This document shows positions 1 to 13,338 of a DNA stretch of 64,000 nucleotides, piece after piece. Source of the DNA: Branchiostoma floridae (taxonomy: Eukaryota; Chordata; Leptocardii; Amphioxiformes; Branchiostomatidae); assembly GCF_000003815.2 (NCBI RefSeq), contig NC_049990.1:10503995-10567994 (forward strand), written 5' to 3'. The translations under genes were made by a program, and so were the position numbers. Every line of letters starts with the position of its first letter. Position 1 is the stretch's first letter. A model generated the notes under the pieces. It did not search any database and was not told the DNA's origin. It saw only the letters and a program-made list of their open reading frames with translations.

Positions 1-1382
1 TAAATGTATTTTTCTCGCGCTTACCTCTTTGCTTACAGTACCTCTTAAACGTTACACATTTTTTGCTGACCAAATATGCTGATGACAGCATCCCGTTTCT
101 TCAGGCCACTTTTAGCGTTCAGCTTTAAGTTCATCATTGAAAAACCTGCACCCCTTCCGAAGATGTCTCGAATGGTACAGTCTTCGCCAATGTTCGAACG
201 TTCTTTCCAGTGTTTTACGCACGCTGTGAACACTCCTTCACAACAGCGGCCACCCAATAGGATTCAGCACGCGGCAATGCTAGGGTGCAATCGCTCTTAC
301 CTAGAGTGAATCTATGGTGACATCAAGAGCATTGACATGCAGCTAAATACAACAGTTTCTTCATCACAAGGTGAGTTTCTTCTGTCACTACCACATATAG
401 CCTGTGTCTGTGTATGAATGATACCAGGTAAGACCAGCTGACGATGAATGGCCGTTACAGGGCATATTATCCTCTGATAAGCACCCATCTGTTGCAGTAG
501 CACATCTGTGAAGCATAGACTACGGATTGCCTTACATGATGAATACCTGTAAAAAAAGATATCCCATACATATATAGAATAGCCAGGTCAGGGTTGGATG
601 TATACGATGGAAGCAGAATGGTTTGACCGACTAGCCTATCACTAGGCGACCATTTACGGACCAGTTGACATCACCATGAACAATGCTTTACTCTCCCATT
701 TCACACGGTGGCGCCTAAGAAGCAACATGCCCTAACGTAATGTCTGCACAAGCTAAAGACATATTTCCAATTCAAACCATTTCTATTATTCCGTATTGGG
801 TAAAAGTCATTGGTCTTTGCATTTGTCTGGACAGTGGGACTGCTATATCAGATAGATTGAATTAAATGGACTGGAACGATTAATCAAGAGAGATTCATTG
901 ATTATCCTCAGCGATATGCATACATCTGCCTTCCTCCCATGACTGATATGTCATTCCACTCAGCGCAAATGGAGAACGTTTATTTGGTGTGCGTTTCTCT
1001 TGTTTCTCCTCATTATTCTGTGTATTCTCTTCCTAATAACATTGAGTCTATATATCTTATATCAAACAATATTGCGTTATCAGCAGAAACGTCGATGTAA
1101 CAGAACGTACAGTACATCTATAAAATGTATTCGAACAATGAGAAAACATCGATATCAATCTACTCGTTAATCCTTTTAACTAGGATAAGCATCAAATTTA
1201 AGCCCTGTTTCATGTTATAAAGAGACAATGATAATATATGACGAGATGTCACATATGTTACCCTGTTCCATCATCGCACAACCACACAGTGCTGTTTATT
1301 TTACATCAAGGTACCATTCATCACAAGGCCATTAGATTAAAAACGAAATTGCACGACCCTTCTACAATAAACAACAACTGTC

Positions 1383-1409
1383 TAAGCCCAAGGGCACGAA
1401 CTTGGCAAA
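1383..1409 (-). repeat. Fragment of a short dispersed repeat (copy 1)
   Basis: The core GGGCACGAACTTG-GCAAA matches, on the same strand, the sequence at 19698-19736 and, on the opposite strand, the sequence at 13401-13443. Three related copies in 64 kb suggest a transposon-derived repeat. The fragment is too short to classify. Confidence 0.45.
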
Positions 1410-4400
1410 CCATACATTAACCTTTCTGAGATAACAGGAAATTAATCAAGTTGAGGACTGGTTCCCACCGACCTTTGCAAGGACCTTGTGGCACAAGATA
1501 TGTTATTACGTCTATGTGTTCATGTGGCAATGGACACCTGAGATGCCTTTCATCTGAGGCATTAATTCACATCCACAGCAACGTCGAAAAGTTTCACCCT
1601 TCTTTATAGACCTGTATTCCGATGAATTCGACATTTAGCTACAGTCTTCTACAGCATTGCCCAGACAACTGTAAACAACACCATCTACTGATGTTATAGT
1701 TGATCTAAAAACGACAATCTACGTACTCAAGTTGAAAGGCTGTGTAGGTATGTCCCTGTGGGACAGTATATGAGATACATAATTCACTGATGTATCTGAT
1801 AGTATTGACCAGTCTTTATTTGGTTAACATGTAATAAAGAAATCCTAAGATGTTTTAGGGGCTACCGAATGAAGTAGCATATGTATTATTGACGTTTTAA
1901 ATCTTAAATTATACTATTGATGATCAATGAGACAACTAACGTGCATCAACCAGACATGACGGTCTTATACTAAACGTTACGCAAAGATCAATCATCTCTA
2001 AAAGCCCTTCTAGATCATACACCAGCTTTCGCGCATCAGGTTGACTTGCTTATAAAACCAACACAAAGTCCATGAAAGCAGTTGCGACGGCTGGCCACAA
2101 TCATGTTAAAAGCATCATTTTTGGAAAAGCCCCTCGCGGTTGAGTACGTCTGTGAGAAGAAGGTAGATGTCGTATCATCAAAACGCGACTTTCTCTGAAC
2201 TATAAATAGTGTTCCAGGGCCGGATGGACAGAGGCGTCGTGTAAAGGTTGTAGATCGCGAGGGACCATTAAGCAGATATGCAGTTAACCTAAGTTGTCTA
2301 TCAACAGCGTCATGGAAACGTATCATACTTTTATGGATCTTTCATAAAATTTCTAAACGCGGTAGTACGTTGTCAGGACAGGAGCTTCCTATGTATGCAA
2401 ACAAGTAATTCTATTTTCGTTTGTAAATACTAGTTGTTTTAATTTCATGTAATTTGTACATCATGTTGTAATGTCGATGTCACGAAGTTCAGGAAGATTA
2501 GCTACCTACAAATTATGTATGATAGCTAATGGGCTAAATGAAGTGTCCAAGTATCCTGGAAGTTGTGATTGAAAATGACAATGGGCACTAATTTTAATTC
2601 AGGATGCACCAACTGCAGTCAAAGTATGGTTTCTAGTTGTGCAACACTGATATAATCTCAGCAGGAAAGCACCCCACAGGTCACGCGGTTTTAAACGGTG
2701 CTACGTTGGTGATATTCAGCTGTAATGGTAGACAAACTCATTCAAACGGGATGATTTCATATATAATCTGTCCCTTGCGTTGTCAATAGAGATGATGAAG
2801 TAGTTACGGTAGCTGCTATCATCAAAGAGAGTCAACCCGACATATCATTTCAATCCAGTTAAAAAAATGATGAGTAAAACGATGGGCTGAATGATAACAG
2901 ATGGTTGCGCTGAACCTATTGAAAAGTCCCCGGAGCCCATTATTTTTGACATGAAGACAAGAGGAATGTATTACAGTAATCTATTTGGTACTAAAATATG
3001 TTTCAGTATTTGATTATGATCCTATTCTTCTTTTCATATCATTTTTTCTGATATACATTGGCATTTCAATCTAGCCAATTACGGGAGCATAAGAGAAACA
3101 TTGCGTTTCCTGTTCAGGTTCATTTGTTACTGCTCGTTAGGGAATACTATGCATTAAGTCACGCAATATGTCAAATCACGCCTCAGAGATTACCTTTAAA
3201 TTAGAGTTGAGGCGATGGGGATACATTGAGCAGCTTACCATAACAGCTATTGAGGCTTCCATCAATCGTTATAATTTGATGATGAGTAGAATGATATTGT
3301 ACTTGATGTGTTTTCAATTCCAATTAGTAGCTCTACCACTTAAATGGTTGAGAGTGATAGTAGTACTCGCTAGTCTATCTTATTCTAGTATGTTGTAATT
3401 TATGAAATATTCATGAAGTTAGAACGAAGCGTATCAAAGCACGAAAATTCATCACAGACAATTAGTTGGAATTTTACAAAGCGAAAAGATGTATTATTGA
3501 CGGTTTGTTTGTGTTGGTGTGTGTGCAAGTTTATTCCCGTTGGACCTGATGGGTTGGGCCCGCCGGGTCTAGAGTTTGTACTATATGCTTGGCCCAGGTC
3601 CAATGTTTCACAGGAAAGCAAGAAAATGTATACATACAAAGAGTTAGCGAGGAATTCACAATAATTAGTAACATAAACTCACATAAATCAAAAATATTTC
3701 GAAGTACGACACCATCGATTTCCTGCCGTTCTTTGGTTTGTTTTCTTAATCTCCGTGCTATCATCGAGTCAGTTTTACTCCACAGGTTGCCAGTGGATTA
3801 CACTTCTGACAGTGATTCACGTGAGGTATTTCACACTTTGCTTCGCGTCATTGAACGTAATTATTTCAGTCAAAGACAGATACGACATAAGCTTACATTG
3901 GGAAAGACGTGCCCGCGGTCGACAAAGTTTTCATTCCGTCTGTAAATCCCACTATTCGTCATGTAGACATGGCTGAAGATACAAAAGCCTGCAAAGCAAA
4001 ACTTCTATCAAGTGGTGCCGTTTTTTATTTCCTACCTGAGAGAGGTTTCGTTGCATAAAGGAAAAGAGCATAACTCATCTAGTGCAAGTTTTGACAGCAC
4101 GCACCTGGATTAAACTTAATCTATGTTTCAGGCTATTTTTGTTGTTATCAAAACTATCTGAGAATAGAGTCGGTGGCAATCGGCAGTAGCTCCTTGGTAC
4201 CTTGGCAAAATTGGAAAAGTAAATTTGTAAAGTTATCTAAACCTAAACCAAAGACTAATTTGAGATAAGAATGTTTTATTCCGTCGGGATAGATGTCTGT
4301 AATTGTATTACACTGTCGATAGGATTGATAATGAAACTGCCAAAAAGGCCAGACGCAAAATAAAGTTAAACTAATAATAAAAGATACATTCATGATCACG

Positions 4401-4756
4401 ATGCTCCATTTTATCACTGTCGGTCTCTCCGGAGTAAGTCTAGACTATGATCTGATGGTCACCTTTACTGATTGAGATGTAAAACTTAGAATCATATTCA
4501 TGAACATGAACTTGTTGCTTTTGGCGACACGTTCTACAGTTCTCCATTACCCAAACCTCCCGACGCATAAAGATGTCTGCCCAAGTACAAATTATCAATT
4601 TCGCTGGTCTCAGACATCCTGGAGACAGAATATTGCTTCAAGATACTCTAAAACGCATATCTTTTTTGACAATTCAATCTCTATGTCCTATTAGAAAATT
4701 CAAATCCCCTTAACAACGGATAGCGACGACAACAAATTCAGACAGTCATAGTCTGA

Positions 4757-4900
4757 GTCCAATGTGTAGGTGTCCCTGTTGCATAACGGTAAGATTGATG
4801 TGCAAGGCTGCTCTGTAAGTAACATCCTGGGGGCGAGGGTCTATCTTTTAGTTCTGATGACAGGCCATGACCAACTATGCAGAGGTGTTGGGATAAGCAC
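4757..4900 (+). repeat. Possible tRNA-derived SINE head
   Basis: The stretch TGTCCCTGTTGCATAACGG resembles the head of the SINE-like element at 29.1 kb (GGTCCTGTTGCGTAACG) and contains a box-A-like TTGCATAACGG. No convincing box B follows, so this may be a degraded or truncated copy. Weak call. Confidence 0.25.
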
Positions 4901-5903
4901 TTTGGTATTGCAAAATAGTAGTGTCCTTGATGCCACATCTGCTAGCTATCAGCTCTTGTGCAGCAAGTGATAAATTTCAAGATAACTGTTAAGTAAAAGA
5001 TATTCTTGTTACTTACAGCCACAGGAAACAAAATAGTAAATGATTTGCATTGATATCATTATAGCAATTCCCTAATATCCAGGTTGTATTGAAAACAAAA
5101 ACTAATCTAGATGATTATCAATGGGAGTGTATGTTTGGCCTTAGATGCTTCACAAAAGCATGGGCAACACATATGCATTTGCATCCACGCCCTGTTGTAT
5201 GACCTCACGCAGGCAGGCGCCATGATGCATTTGATGTCTTTGTCATAACGGTGGTCATTGCTGGCTGGTTGCCTCTATTCGGAGAGCTTTGGCACCCATT
5301 GGACAATTCTTTCAACCGGGATAAAAGGGCCACAAATCACCGGTAACTTTTCTACTTGAGGAGGTTTTACTGGAACGTCAATTATCATCACAAATTAACA
5401 TATACCTGTACGTCAAAAAGGTGATTCAAATTATGTTACCTAAACACATTTCATTTGATATGTATCTATATTATATATATAAGAATGTATATATGAGCAA
5501 AGCACATCAATGAAATAAGAACAATAAATCATCAGAACATCACAATTCCTGTCACGGCAGCCATATCCTGACTTTGTGAAGTCCATGCAGACACTACATC
5601 CTCGTATTATCGATCCATCCATGTAATTTACTTGATGCCCTTTATTGCGTTTTCCCTTGTTGCGCGTTAGAATTTGAAATAACGCAATGGAGGAAATAAT
5701 AAACGTATGGTCATCTTTATGTTATTCGGTCTCTGTCTGAAGTAAGTATTGCAGTCGTGTTGTCTGAAATAATGTATTCATGTTATCAATACTTGACTGA
5801 AATATGTACTACTCGAAAGCATTCGTAAAGCATCCATAAAGCATTAATTTTACGCATGTTTTAAGGCATGCTTAAAGACTGAATTAGGCATTTATAGTGA
5901 TGA

Positions 5904-6136
5904 GACGCATTTACTATTTACTCGTGAACTCATTGTTTCCTGGTCGATTTTCTTTATACGCCGGTATTTTGTTTAATGCATGACAGTAGAATAGCCATGG
6001 TCTAACTCTTTTCTCTCCGTATATAGACTCATTTAATATTTACTCGTGAACTCGTCGACTTTATGTTGATACTCTGGTATTTTGTTTAATGCATAATGGT
6101 AGAAAAAACATGGTCTAACTCTTCTCTCTCCGTATG
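5904..6136. repeat. Tandem duplication, two ~120 bp units
   Basis: Unit 1 (about 5904-6025) and unit 2 (about 6026-6136) share TATTTACTCGTGAACTC, GGTATTTTGTTTAATGCAT and ATGGTCTAACTCTT in the same order and spacing. They differ by scattered substitutions and small indels, so the duplication is moderately old. There is no coding potential. Confidence 0.8.
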
Positions 6137-8467
6137 AAATGAAATTTAACGATTAACAGAAGGAAACCCTCCACGGGGATAATTCCTGGAAACTAATAAT
6201 GCATCTAATTTGGGCCGATCGATAGAACCCTTCTAACATTTAATAGAAAGGTATTAAGTTCTAATGTCCAAAGGGGGTCAAAGTTAATTATGCGCGTAGA
6301 AAACATGTGGCTTTAACAAGATTGATCCCTTTCAGCGCCTTTCTATCAGCTACACCCAGTCCCTTGTCAATATGGGATTACTCGTAAAGAAATGTTATTT
6401 GCAGTTATCTTTTTTATATGGTAACACATGACAATGGTGCCATGTCTTCATGTAGCTATGTGAAACTTCAAAGGGTTCTGTTATACTATGTACTGCACAT
6501 TTGTAGACATAGTTTTAACTTTTGCATATTCGGAGACGTACTTTTACTTGTACTAATGCAATTGTACTATATGTATTGTACATTTTAGTATTTCAGCACC
6601 ATTATGAAAAGCTCATTTTATGCAAAAACAAACAATGGTTTTCACTTTGTTGGTTTTTATATCGGAGACTTAGCTTAACTTATACGATAAGCTAAGATTA
6701 GAACTAGCCCAGAGAATACAATGTGATATCTACATAACTAATTATGTCCAAAAGACAACAGGGAATGAACAGGAACAGCACACGAGAAACTTATCTACAT
6801 TGCAAAAAACACAATAAGTGCAATAAAATGTAAATAGTGCGTTTAAGAAATGTAGACGAAATATATTCCTGGATCGATAATATGTTATGTATCGCTTATT
6901 GTTGCATCCGCCAGTTACATCCTGGTGTTCTCGGCATCGCATTTTGACCTGGGTTTGCGAAATTGAAACAGACACACACGTACGGTGGGGCTGGGATGGT
7001 CCAAACTGCCTTTCAATTTCTTATGCAAGGAGTGCAGTAGACTGGTTTCCTGACGTTGTAGATTAGGAAATGCATCTACCATGGGTAATTCTACAGTGAT
7101 GCCAACTTACCTCACGTTTACGAATGAAAAACACCAATTTTGTTGTTACATTGTTACATTGTTACATGGCAACACTATTTCTAAGTTATATGCTGACCGT
7201 TGGGGTCTGTATTAGATCAAGATTGGTATGCTTGATCAGAAACAACGGAGACAACCGATTGATATCTTTATCACGCAGTGCCTCCACGACATCAACTCAG
7301 AGGTTTTACGGCACCAAGGTACGAGATAATATTCTTTTATCTAAAATCGAAATTCATATTCACAAGGTAAGCCAAGCGGTCATTATGCTCCAGCGGACTA
7401 ATTCAGATATACTGAAGCATGTTTGTCTACAGAGAATCATTCTAACCCCTCCGAATCCCGCGGTATGATCAGAGTATAATGGACGAGAAGCCGTGTGAGG
7501 TTAAGCAGCACGGAGGCGTCATCGTGTTGGGTGCAAGAGGAGTAATTTGATTGGGCAGGAATCGAATTTCTGTGCACTTGTTAGACTAGACGGGTGTAGA
7601 ATGAGGCTTGGAAAGAGCGCAAGCACGAGATCTCGCAAACAAAGGAGATCATCAACTGACGGTGAGTATTCTCTGTTCGGCTGTTGCACGTCTCTTTAGC
7701 TAATGCTGTAGGTTAAATCAACCGATATTTGATGCATTCTCGATCTGTTATGATGGCATCTGTTGCTAAATCGAAATTGTGCACTTTATTGTCTGTTGCG
7801 AATTTGCAATCGACAGATGTCTTTATCATCACGTTCACATAAGGACTAGATCTCAGAGATCTCATGTAACAATGAAAGCTTTCTTCCAAGGAAAGACCTG
7901 CGGCTCTTTTGATCGTTCAACAGGTAATCGTGAAGAAGATGAAGCTTATTTTTGAATAATTTATTCGTGACGTGGACCTTATTTAGATAACCTTTGGGTG
8001 TGGCAGTTCATAACACATGAGGTAATGATACCACATATGACGTACATGTATATATTAGCATCCTGATACGTATGGTGATGAAGCAAAGTATGGGGTAATG
8101 TAGTGCAATCTAAAATCATTTTGCTGTTGTGAATAAGAGATGGGCAAAGATCACCGCTGCTGGATATCGTGGAGCCCCTATGACCACTGTGGTTATGGGC
8201 CGTGAGTGCGTGAGTGAATAAGAAATGTCATGACAGTAAATATTACTATGATACCTGATGCTTACTTGATGAAGTCCATCAACTGTACGTCAAGTGGCCT
8301 GCGTCATCGTCAGACTATCGTACTGCACTCCTGTCGGGCCGGAGACGGTACATCCTTATCCTGCTGCTTTTTCCATTATTTTCCATGGACAGCGTAGCAT
8401 ACTAATTCGATGGGACGAAAAATGTTATATGTTACTCTGAGTGGTTGGCAGTTCCAACTCAGGAATA
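6137..8467. other. Gene-free region
   Basis: No supported coding exon. A good splice-donor-like sequence (GACG|GTGAGTATT) occurs at 7658-7670 and could end a non-coding leader exon of the downstream neuroligin gene, but nothing else in the sequence proves this. The frame at 7124-7468 shows no known domain. Confidence 0.5.
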
Positions 8468-8690
8468 CCCCCTTTCCACTAGGACGGCGCTCTCGCCGCG
8501 CTCTCTCTGCGACCTAAAATCTGACAGATCGCTGATGGAATTGTACAAGAAAAAACGACTCTTTTTACGCTGTGTCTCTTTTGTTGTCTTTCTATTCACA
8601 CTTTTACAATTTGTATGAAGTGCCCAGTATGAAATCGATTTTAGGTCGCATTGAGAGCGCAGCGCGATCGCCGTCCTGTAGACAGGGGGC
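8468..8690. mobile_element. MITE copy A (short TIR non-autonomous DNA transposon)
   Basis: About 223 bp bounded by inverted termini. The left end runs CCCCCTTTCCACTAGGACGG..GCGACCTAAA, and the right end carries TTAGGTCGCA..AGCGCGATCGCC..GGGGG, its approximate reverse complement over ~45 bp. The interior is AT-rich and non-coding. Close relatives lie at 48715-48953 and 38213-38441. MITEs are known to be abundant in amphioxus. No clear target-site duplication is visible, so the superfamily is unassigned. Confidence 0.8.
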
Positions 8691-11600
8691 TTTATCAGAA
8701 TCATCACCATTTTAGCCTTCATAACTGACACTGTCTCTCGTTGGAACAAATACAAAACAATATTCATTTGACAGCAATATCAAGTAAATAAAAGTATCAA
8801 TAGCCATTCCTTAGATGATAGGGATTATTTATCTATATTGTTGAGGTTTGTATCATATAAGTCTACATCGAGTTGCCATTTGCAAAAGTACAATTATGTA
8901 ATTGTCAATGATTGACGACATACATATAGTCAATATTTTTTAATATACCAAGGAGATGGTAATATCAACTGACAATAATGATAATATATTTTATCAGCAG
9001 GAGCAATTATGTATAAAAGTATATATATACAAGCCACAAAACTGCACCATATTTAGTGTAGGCCTGGTTTGATGTGACTTATTGGTAAAAATCAAAATTG
9101 GTATCATTCGCTCCAAACACACTTATGTCTGATATTTTGCAACATGAATTGCCTTATCGTCACAATCTATAAGTAATGTTTTCATTTGAAGATGACAATG
9201 ATGAGACTAGATTCAGGCGACAGGCTGTTTCTGATTTCTATCAGCAGTGCAATATCACAATGTCAATGTCCTCCCCGTGAGTGCTGCCGGCCAGCTACCT
9301 GCATAAATACATCACCTTTGTGAGTATTATGAAATGCGCGTGCGCTCCTGACCCATAGAAAACCTCTAGGCCAACGAGCAAGCCAATTTTGCTGCAATAC
9401 TAGATAAAATAACCATTGATTTTTGTTGGCGAAACAGGCCTCTGTAGGACTGGTAATATGTCCTCGTTGGGCCCTAGGGCTGATTGGCTCAGAGGATATC
9501 GATGTGAATTCCCCAACCCTCCCAACATTTAAAACAGAGGACCTGTTCACATGTGGCGGGTGAATGGATGTTTAATGGCTATCTGCGGGTGGAGAGAGCC
9601 GGTCCTTCTCACTTCAGGTGAGCAGCCAGGGATATCCACTCGGTAAGTTTCCTGTAGAGGTCCAAGGCCTGTTGTTAGAGTTTAGTAATGAACATGGCCA
9701 ACTGTAGCCTGTTGTAATTCTCTTCCTGGTATTGGAAACACGTCTACACGGATTACTCCCCAGTGGCTGTAAGGCAGAGCCAGGTAATGCATGCTGAATG
9801 GAATCTTTCACAGTATCGTGTCTGGTCTGCTTGTGCGTGGTTGTTTTATGTTAGCACTCCACCTAAAACATGCCCGTCCTTATTTCGTGTAGCTGGGACC
9901 GTTCTGTCTGGTTAGAGGAATGGTTGTTATGAAGTCTCATTACTCGCAACAGCTTGATTTCTCTTGTACCAGACACACAATGACAGAAGGAAACGATTAG
10001 TGGACAACAATTTACGATAGGCAGGGCGGAGGAAATCCGTCAACATCTGCGCTACTCCAAATGGTGTTTTGTCATTGTTTGTAACGTGTTTTCGGCCTGT
10101 TGGGTAAGTCTGAATTGTATGTGGCATAGCTATGAGGTGTGTTTCTTAGTAAGGCACAAAATGATTAATACTGAAATGTGCCCGATGTTACAATACAATG
10201 TCGCATGAATTAATCTAAAGTATCGTATCTAAGCCAAATTCAATTGAAAGAAAGATAACAATCATTTTCAAACGGCTTCAATGTTGAGTGACATCAGAGA
10301 CGCGGTAGGCGCAGGAAAAATGGCAGCATATGATGTTTCTTCATCGACCTGCCATGACATTGGCATTTTGCAGCAGTAACTGACAACGTCACACAGCAAC
10401 AAATGTCTGAAAGCAATCAATCGATCGCCCGCTGAATCTAATATTTTCCCAACCCGCGCTATTCATCTGCCTTGTACACTTTGCTGAATAGGAGGACAGC
10501 ATTATTGTGTGAAGGCGGTGAATAACGAACGTAGGCAAACATTGCCACAGAGGGTCACGACAAGGTTGGTTATCGTAGTTTTCTAATTTGGAATCCCTGT
10601 GATGGCTCGTTAACCTGGGTTATGTAGGCATGTCAGGTTATACGGCATCATCTGTTTCTTTTGTGAAACTATTTTTGAAATCGTTGTTTCATTTGGGCTT
10701 GAAGCAATCCAGGCTGTCGCTGACGATGCTGTGTATTGGTAGTAAAGGAGGTCTATTTGGTAAGATTATTTTCATTGAGACATATTCGTAAAATATACTG
10801 TTTTGAACTGTACAGCAACATGTCTCACGAGTAAACGCCACTTCAAACAGACCGTATTTAATACAGGATTTATAAGGCCCGTATAATTGCAGGTCTGCCC
10901 GACAGCAGAATGTATGCTTCAGTAAAATAACACATCATTGTCTTCATCAATTTCCTTACCATGGTGTTTTTGTGTGAAAATGACGTGCAATTAACATTTA
11001 GGTATGGCATTGTCACAGGACAAATACATGGTTTGGTTTCGAGAATCATCCAATGACGTTTTGAGAGAAAAGGAAATAGATGTTGACCAGTCTGTCTACC
11101 TTTTATGTGGCCCCTCCGTGACAAATGTAGGACTTAGTATTGTTGGGTGTTGGTTATCCCTTAAGCGTAGCTAGAGCCTTCCATCCATGATATTGTATCT
11201 AATTAGATAATTACGGACTATAGTAGTGCGTGCTACAGGAAGCCTCTTGAGGCAGAGCTGATAGTAGCTGAATATGTTCCGGGAATTCATCAATTGCCAA
11301 CTAGTCCATCTTCTTCTACATATATTCACAGCACATTTATTTTACTTTATTACAGTAACGTAGATGTATTTTTGAATGATGACAATATACCCCAATCTTA
11401 AAACCTTTGTCAGCTCAGTGGTACTGATCCGTATATGTAACAGCTGAAAAGCTAAGTCTTCATATTCGTAACTTGGCAAATGTTAACCGAATGCATTCTC
11501 TTGAGAAAAGATATGACATATCTTATTTGCTCAGCATTTACATCACAGAAACATATTGATGTGGCTTTGTAAGCAAAGTCAACAACAATCAACAAAGCTA

Positions 11601-12875
11601 TGATATGAATGGACTACAAAAGAGATGTATTACTGTACGGCACTCTTCAGAATACCGATACAGGCACTAGCACAATGAGATGAAGCTCGCAAATAGTTAT
11701 TGGATTCTACATGTATATCTATGATTGTGTTTCCATTGATGTCAAAGCAGCTCCTCATCTGTGAACTTCCCATTTAGCCAGGTGGTTTGCAAAAGGGACG
11801 TTGGTTAATTGTTGCTTAATTGTTCTACACAAGTTGCTTCTGATGATGTAGTCTCTCATCAGAAATTAAGTGGAATCACTTGTACTGTCTTTTCCCCATG
11901 TCATACCAGATCGCAATTTTGTTTATAAACATGTACAGAATGATGTTCGCCATTTTTATCACGGAAATGAAACATATTGTTGTTCAAAAACAAATTCCAA
12001 ACAAATGAAATAGATGGCCTTGATCATGATTACTGGTTATGTAGCAGACACCGTCTGGTATTCGATTACATTATGTGGCAAGTGGTAGGACAGACCTGGA
12101 GAGGCTGGTCTCCATATATCTATATATACGTGTGTTTCGGTAAGTTTAAACAGAGCAGTGGTTAGTTAGTCCAGACTGTGTGAAGCGAAACGTCATGGAT
12201 TTGCTTTCAAATGTAGTCATTCTTGTATCCTATGTAGACTTATTCGGAAAATTTTGCACGTGCTTGGTAATATGTTAACACTTTTGAGCCGCGTTCTTCG
12301 GCATGGGGCTTTGATGCTTCGTCCATGATGCCCTCTAGAGTGTTACTCTCCTAAGAATCTACTTGGCAGCTTGAAGTCTGTTTGGAATTGAAAGGAGGTC
12401 ACTCAAGGTGACCAAGGCTTTGTCATATAGAGTGGGATTTCGGCTCCTTTTGTTTGTCTGCTTTTTGAGAATGTAATCCATGTTGGCCCTCGCGCACTTC
12501 AAGGTGAATACGATGAAGCGCGTGCCTGAAGATCGATGACTGGAAGCTGGGAAGGCATTTCGCGATAGAATCGCAGCAGCTAGCCAAGTACGGCAGAGGC
12601 AGTCCCGTTGATCACCCAGGAGGACACTGAGTAGACATGGTGATTTCACGGTAGCGAGGAATCTAATCTTCTCCCTGACCCTATCTGCATTCCTTGTCAC
12701 TGTAATAATTGCACCGTTGTTAGAAACTCATTTGAAGAGTGGCTGCGGTGAACTCTTCAGGAAGATAATTCTTTTTGTCTTCACTCAGTCATTATAATCA
12801 CTTTAGCGAATGCGCATACTCTCTGTATATTTTGTTGTTAATTAATCTGGATAGTATTTCTTTTGTCTATTTCAG
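8691..12875. other. Gene-free region immediately upstream of the neuroligin 5' exon
   Basis: No convincing coding exon. The minus-strand open frame at 12359-12700 (113 codons) is the longest here but has no domain I recognise and no splice or start context supporting it. A promoter or first exon of the neuroligin gene may lie in this stretch or further upstream, but I cannot place it. Confidence 0.5.
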
Positions 12876-12932
12876 GCTTCACAAGGCATGACCTGACGTA
12901 AAGACTAAAAGAGGACTCTCTACACGGTAAAA
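12876..12932 (+). other. Neuroligin 5' UTR, 3' part, with preceding splice acceptor and uORF
   Basis: A pyrimidine-rich tract ending TTTGTCTATTTCAG at 12862-12875 looks like a 3' splice site, so the leader upstream of the start codon is probably split by an intron. The 57 nt between this acceptor and the start contain a minimal upstream reading frame, ATG ACC TGA (12888-12896). The main start at 12933 has purine at -3 and G at +4 (AAAAATGG), a strong Kozak context. The donor exon is not identified. Confidence 0.5.
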
Positions 12933-13338
12933 ATGGATTCCATGTGGGTAACATCCGCTGTACTGACATGGATCCTCATGACTGCATCTGCGGACTCTAA
13001 CTCTGGGGAAGTTATCACCACCAAATACGGGTCTTTCCGGGGCAGACAAGTCCCGCCACCCAAAGACAGGATGCGTGCAGTGAACAAGTATCTGGGGATT
13101 CCGTACGCAAAACCACCGGTTGGTAACCTGCGATTCAGACCGCCACAGGAACCAGAAGCTTGGGACAAGGGTAAGGTGAGAGACTTCACCAAGTTTGGTC
13201 CCGCCTGTCCGCAGATTGTGGCATCAGGAGACACCGACCTGCCGTCAGCAGTCCAGACCAGGGAAGCCATGCGGCCGTTCCTGCAGACCATGGACGAAGA
13301 TTGTCTGTACCTGAACATCTACAGTCCTGTTATCAACG
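12933..13338 (+). CDS. Neuroligin exon 1 (residues 1-135)
   Basis: Encodes the signal peptide and the N-terminal part of the cholinesterase-like fold. Cys92 (GPACPQ) and Cys124 (EDCLYLN) form the first conserved disulfide of the family. The donor is AACG|GTCAGT at 13339, phase 1. Without splicing the frame would run on only to 13436 and stop inside a repeat fragment. The position of this boundary, just after [11 protein letters not shown], corresponds to the region of splice site A in vertebrate neuroligins. Confidence 0.9.

Larger units (their letters stand above)
1..5903. other. Gene-free region, upstream flank
   Basis: I see no coding exon, RNA gene or intact transposon here. The open frames are short, lack recognisable domains and overlap on both strands, as expected of AT-rich non-coding DNA. 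The only recognisable pieces are a short dispersed-repeat fragment near 1.39 kb and a weak SINE-like head near 4.76 kb, listed separately. Confidence 0.6.

Noticed and set aside
8468-8690. Target-site duplication for the MITE family
   Set aside because: Flanking bases at the 8.5, 38.2 and 48.7 kb copies do not match between left and right ends, so no superfamily was assigned.
12359-12700. 113-codon minus-strand frame upstream of neuroligin
   Set aside because: No recognisable domain, no splice signals or neighbours supporting it. Could be a decayed element fragment but I cannot show it.
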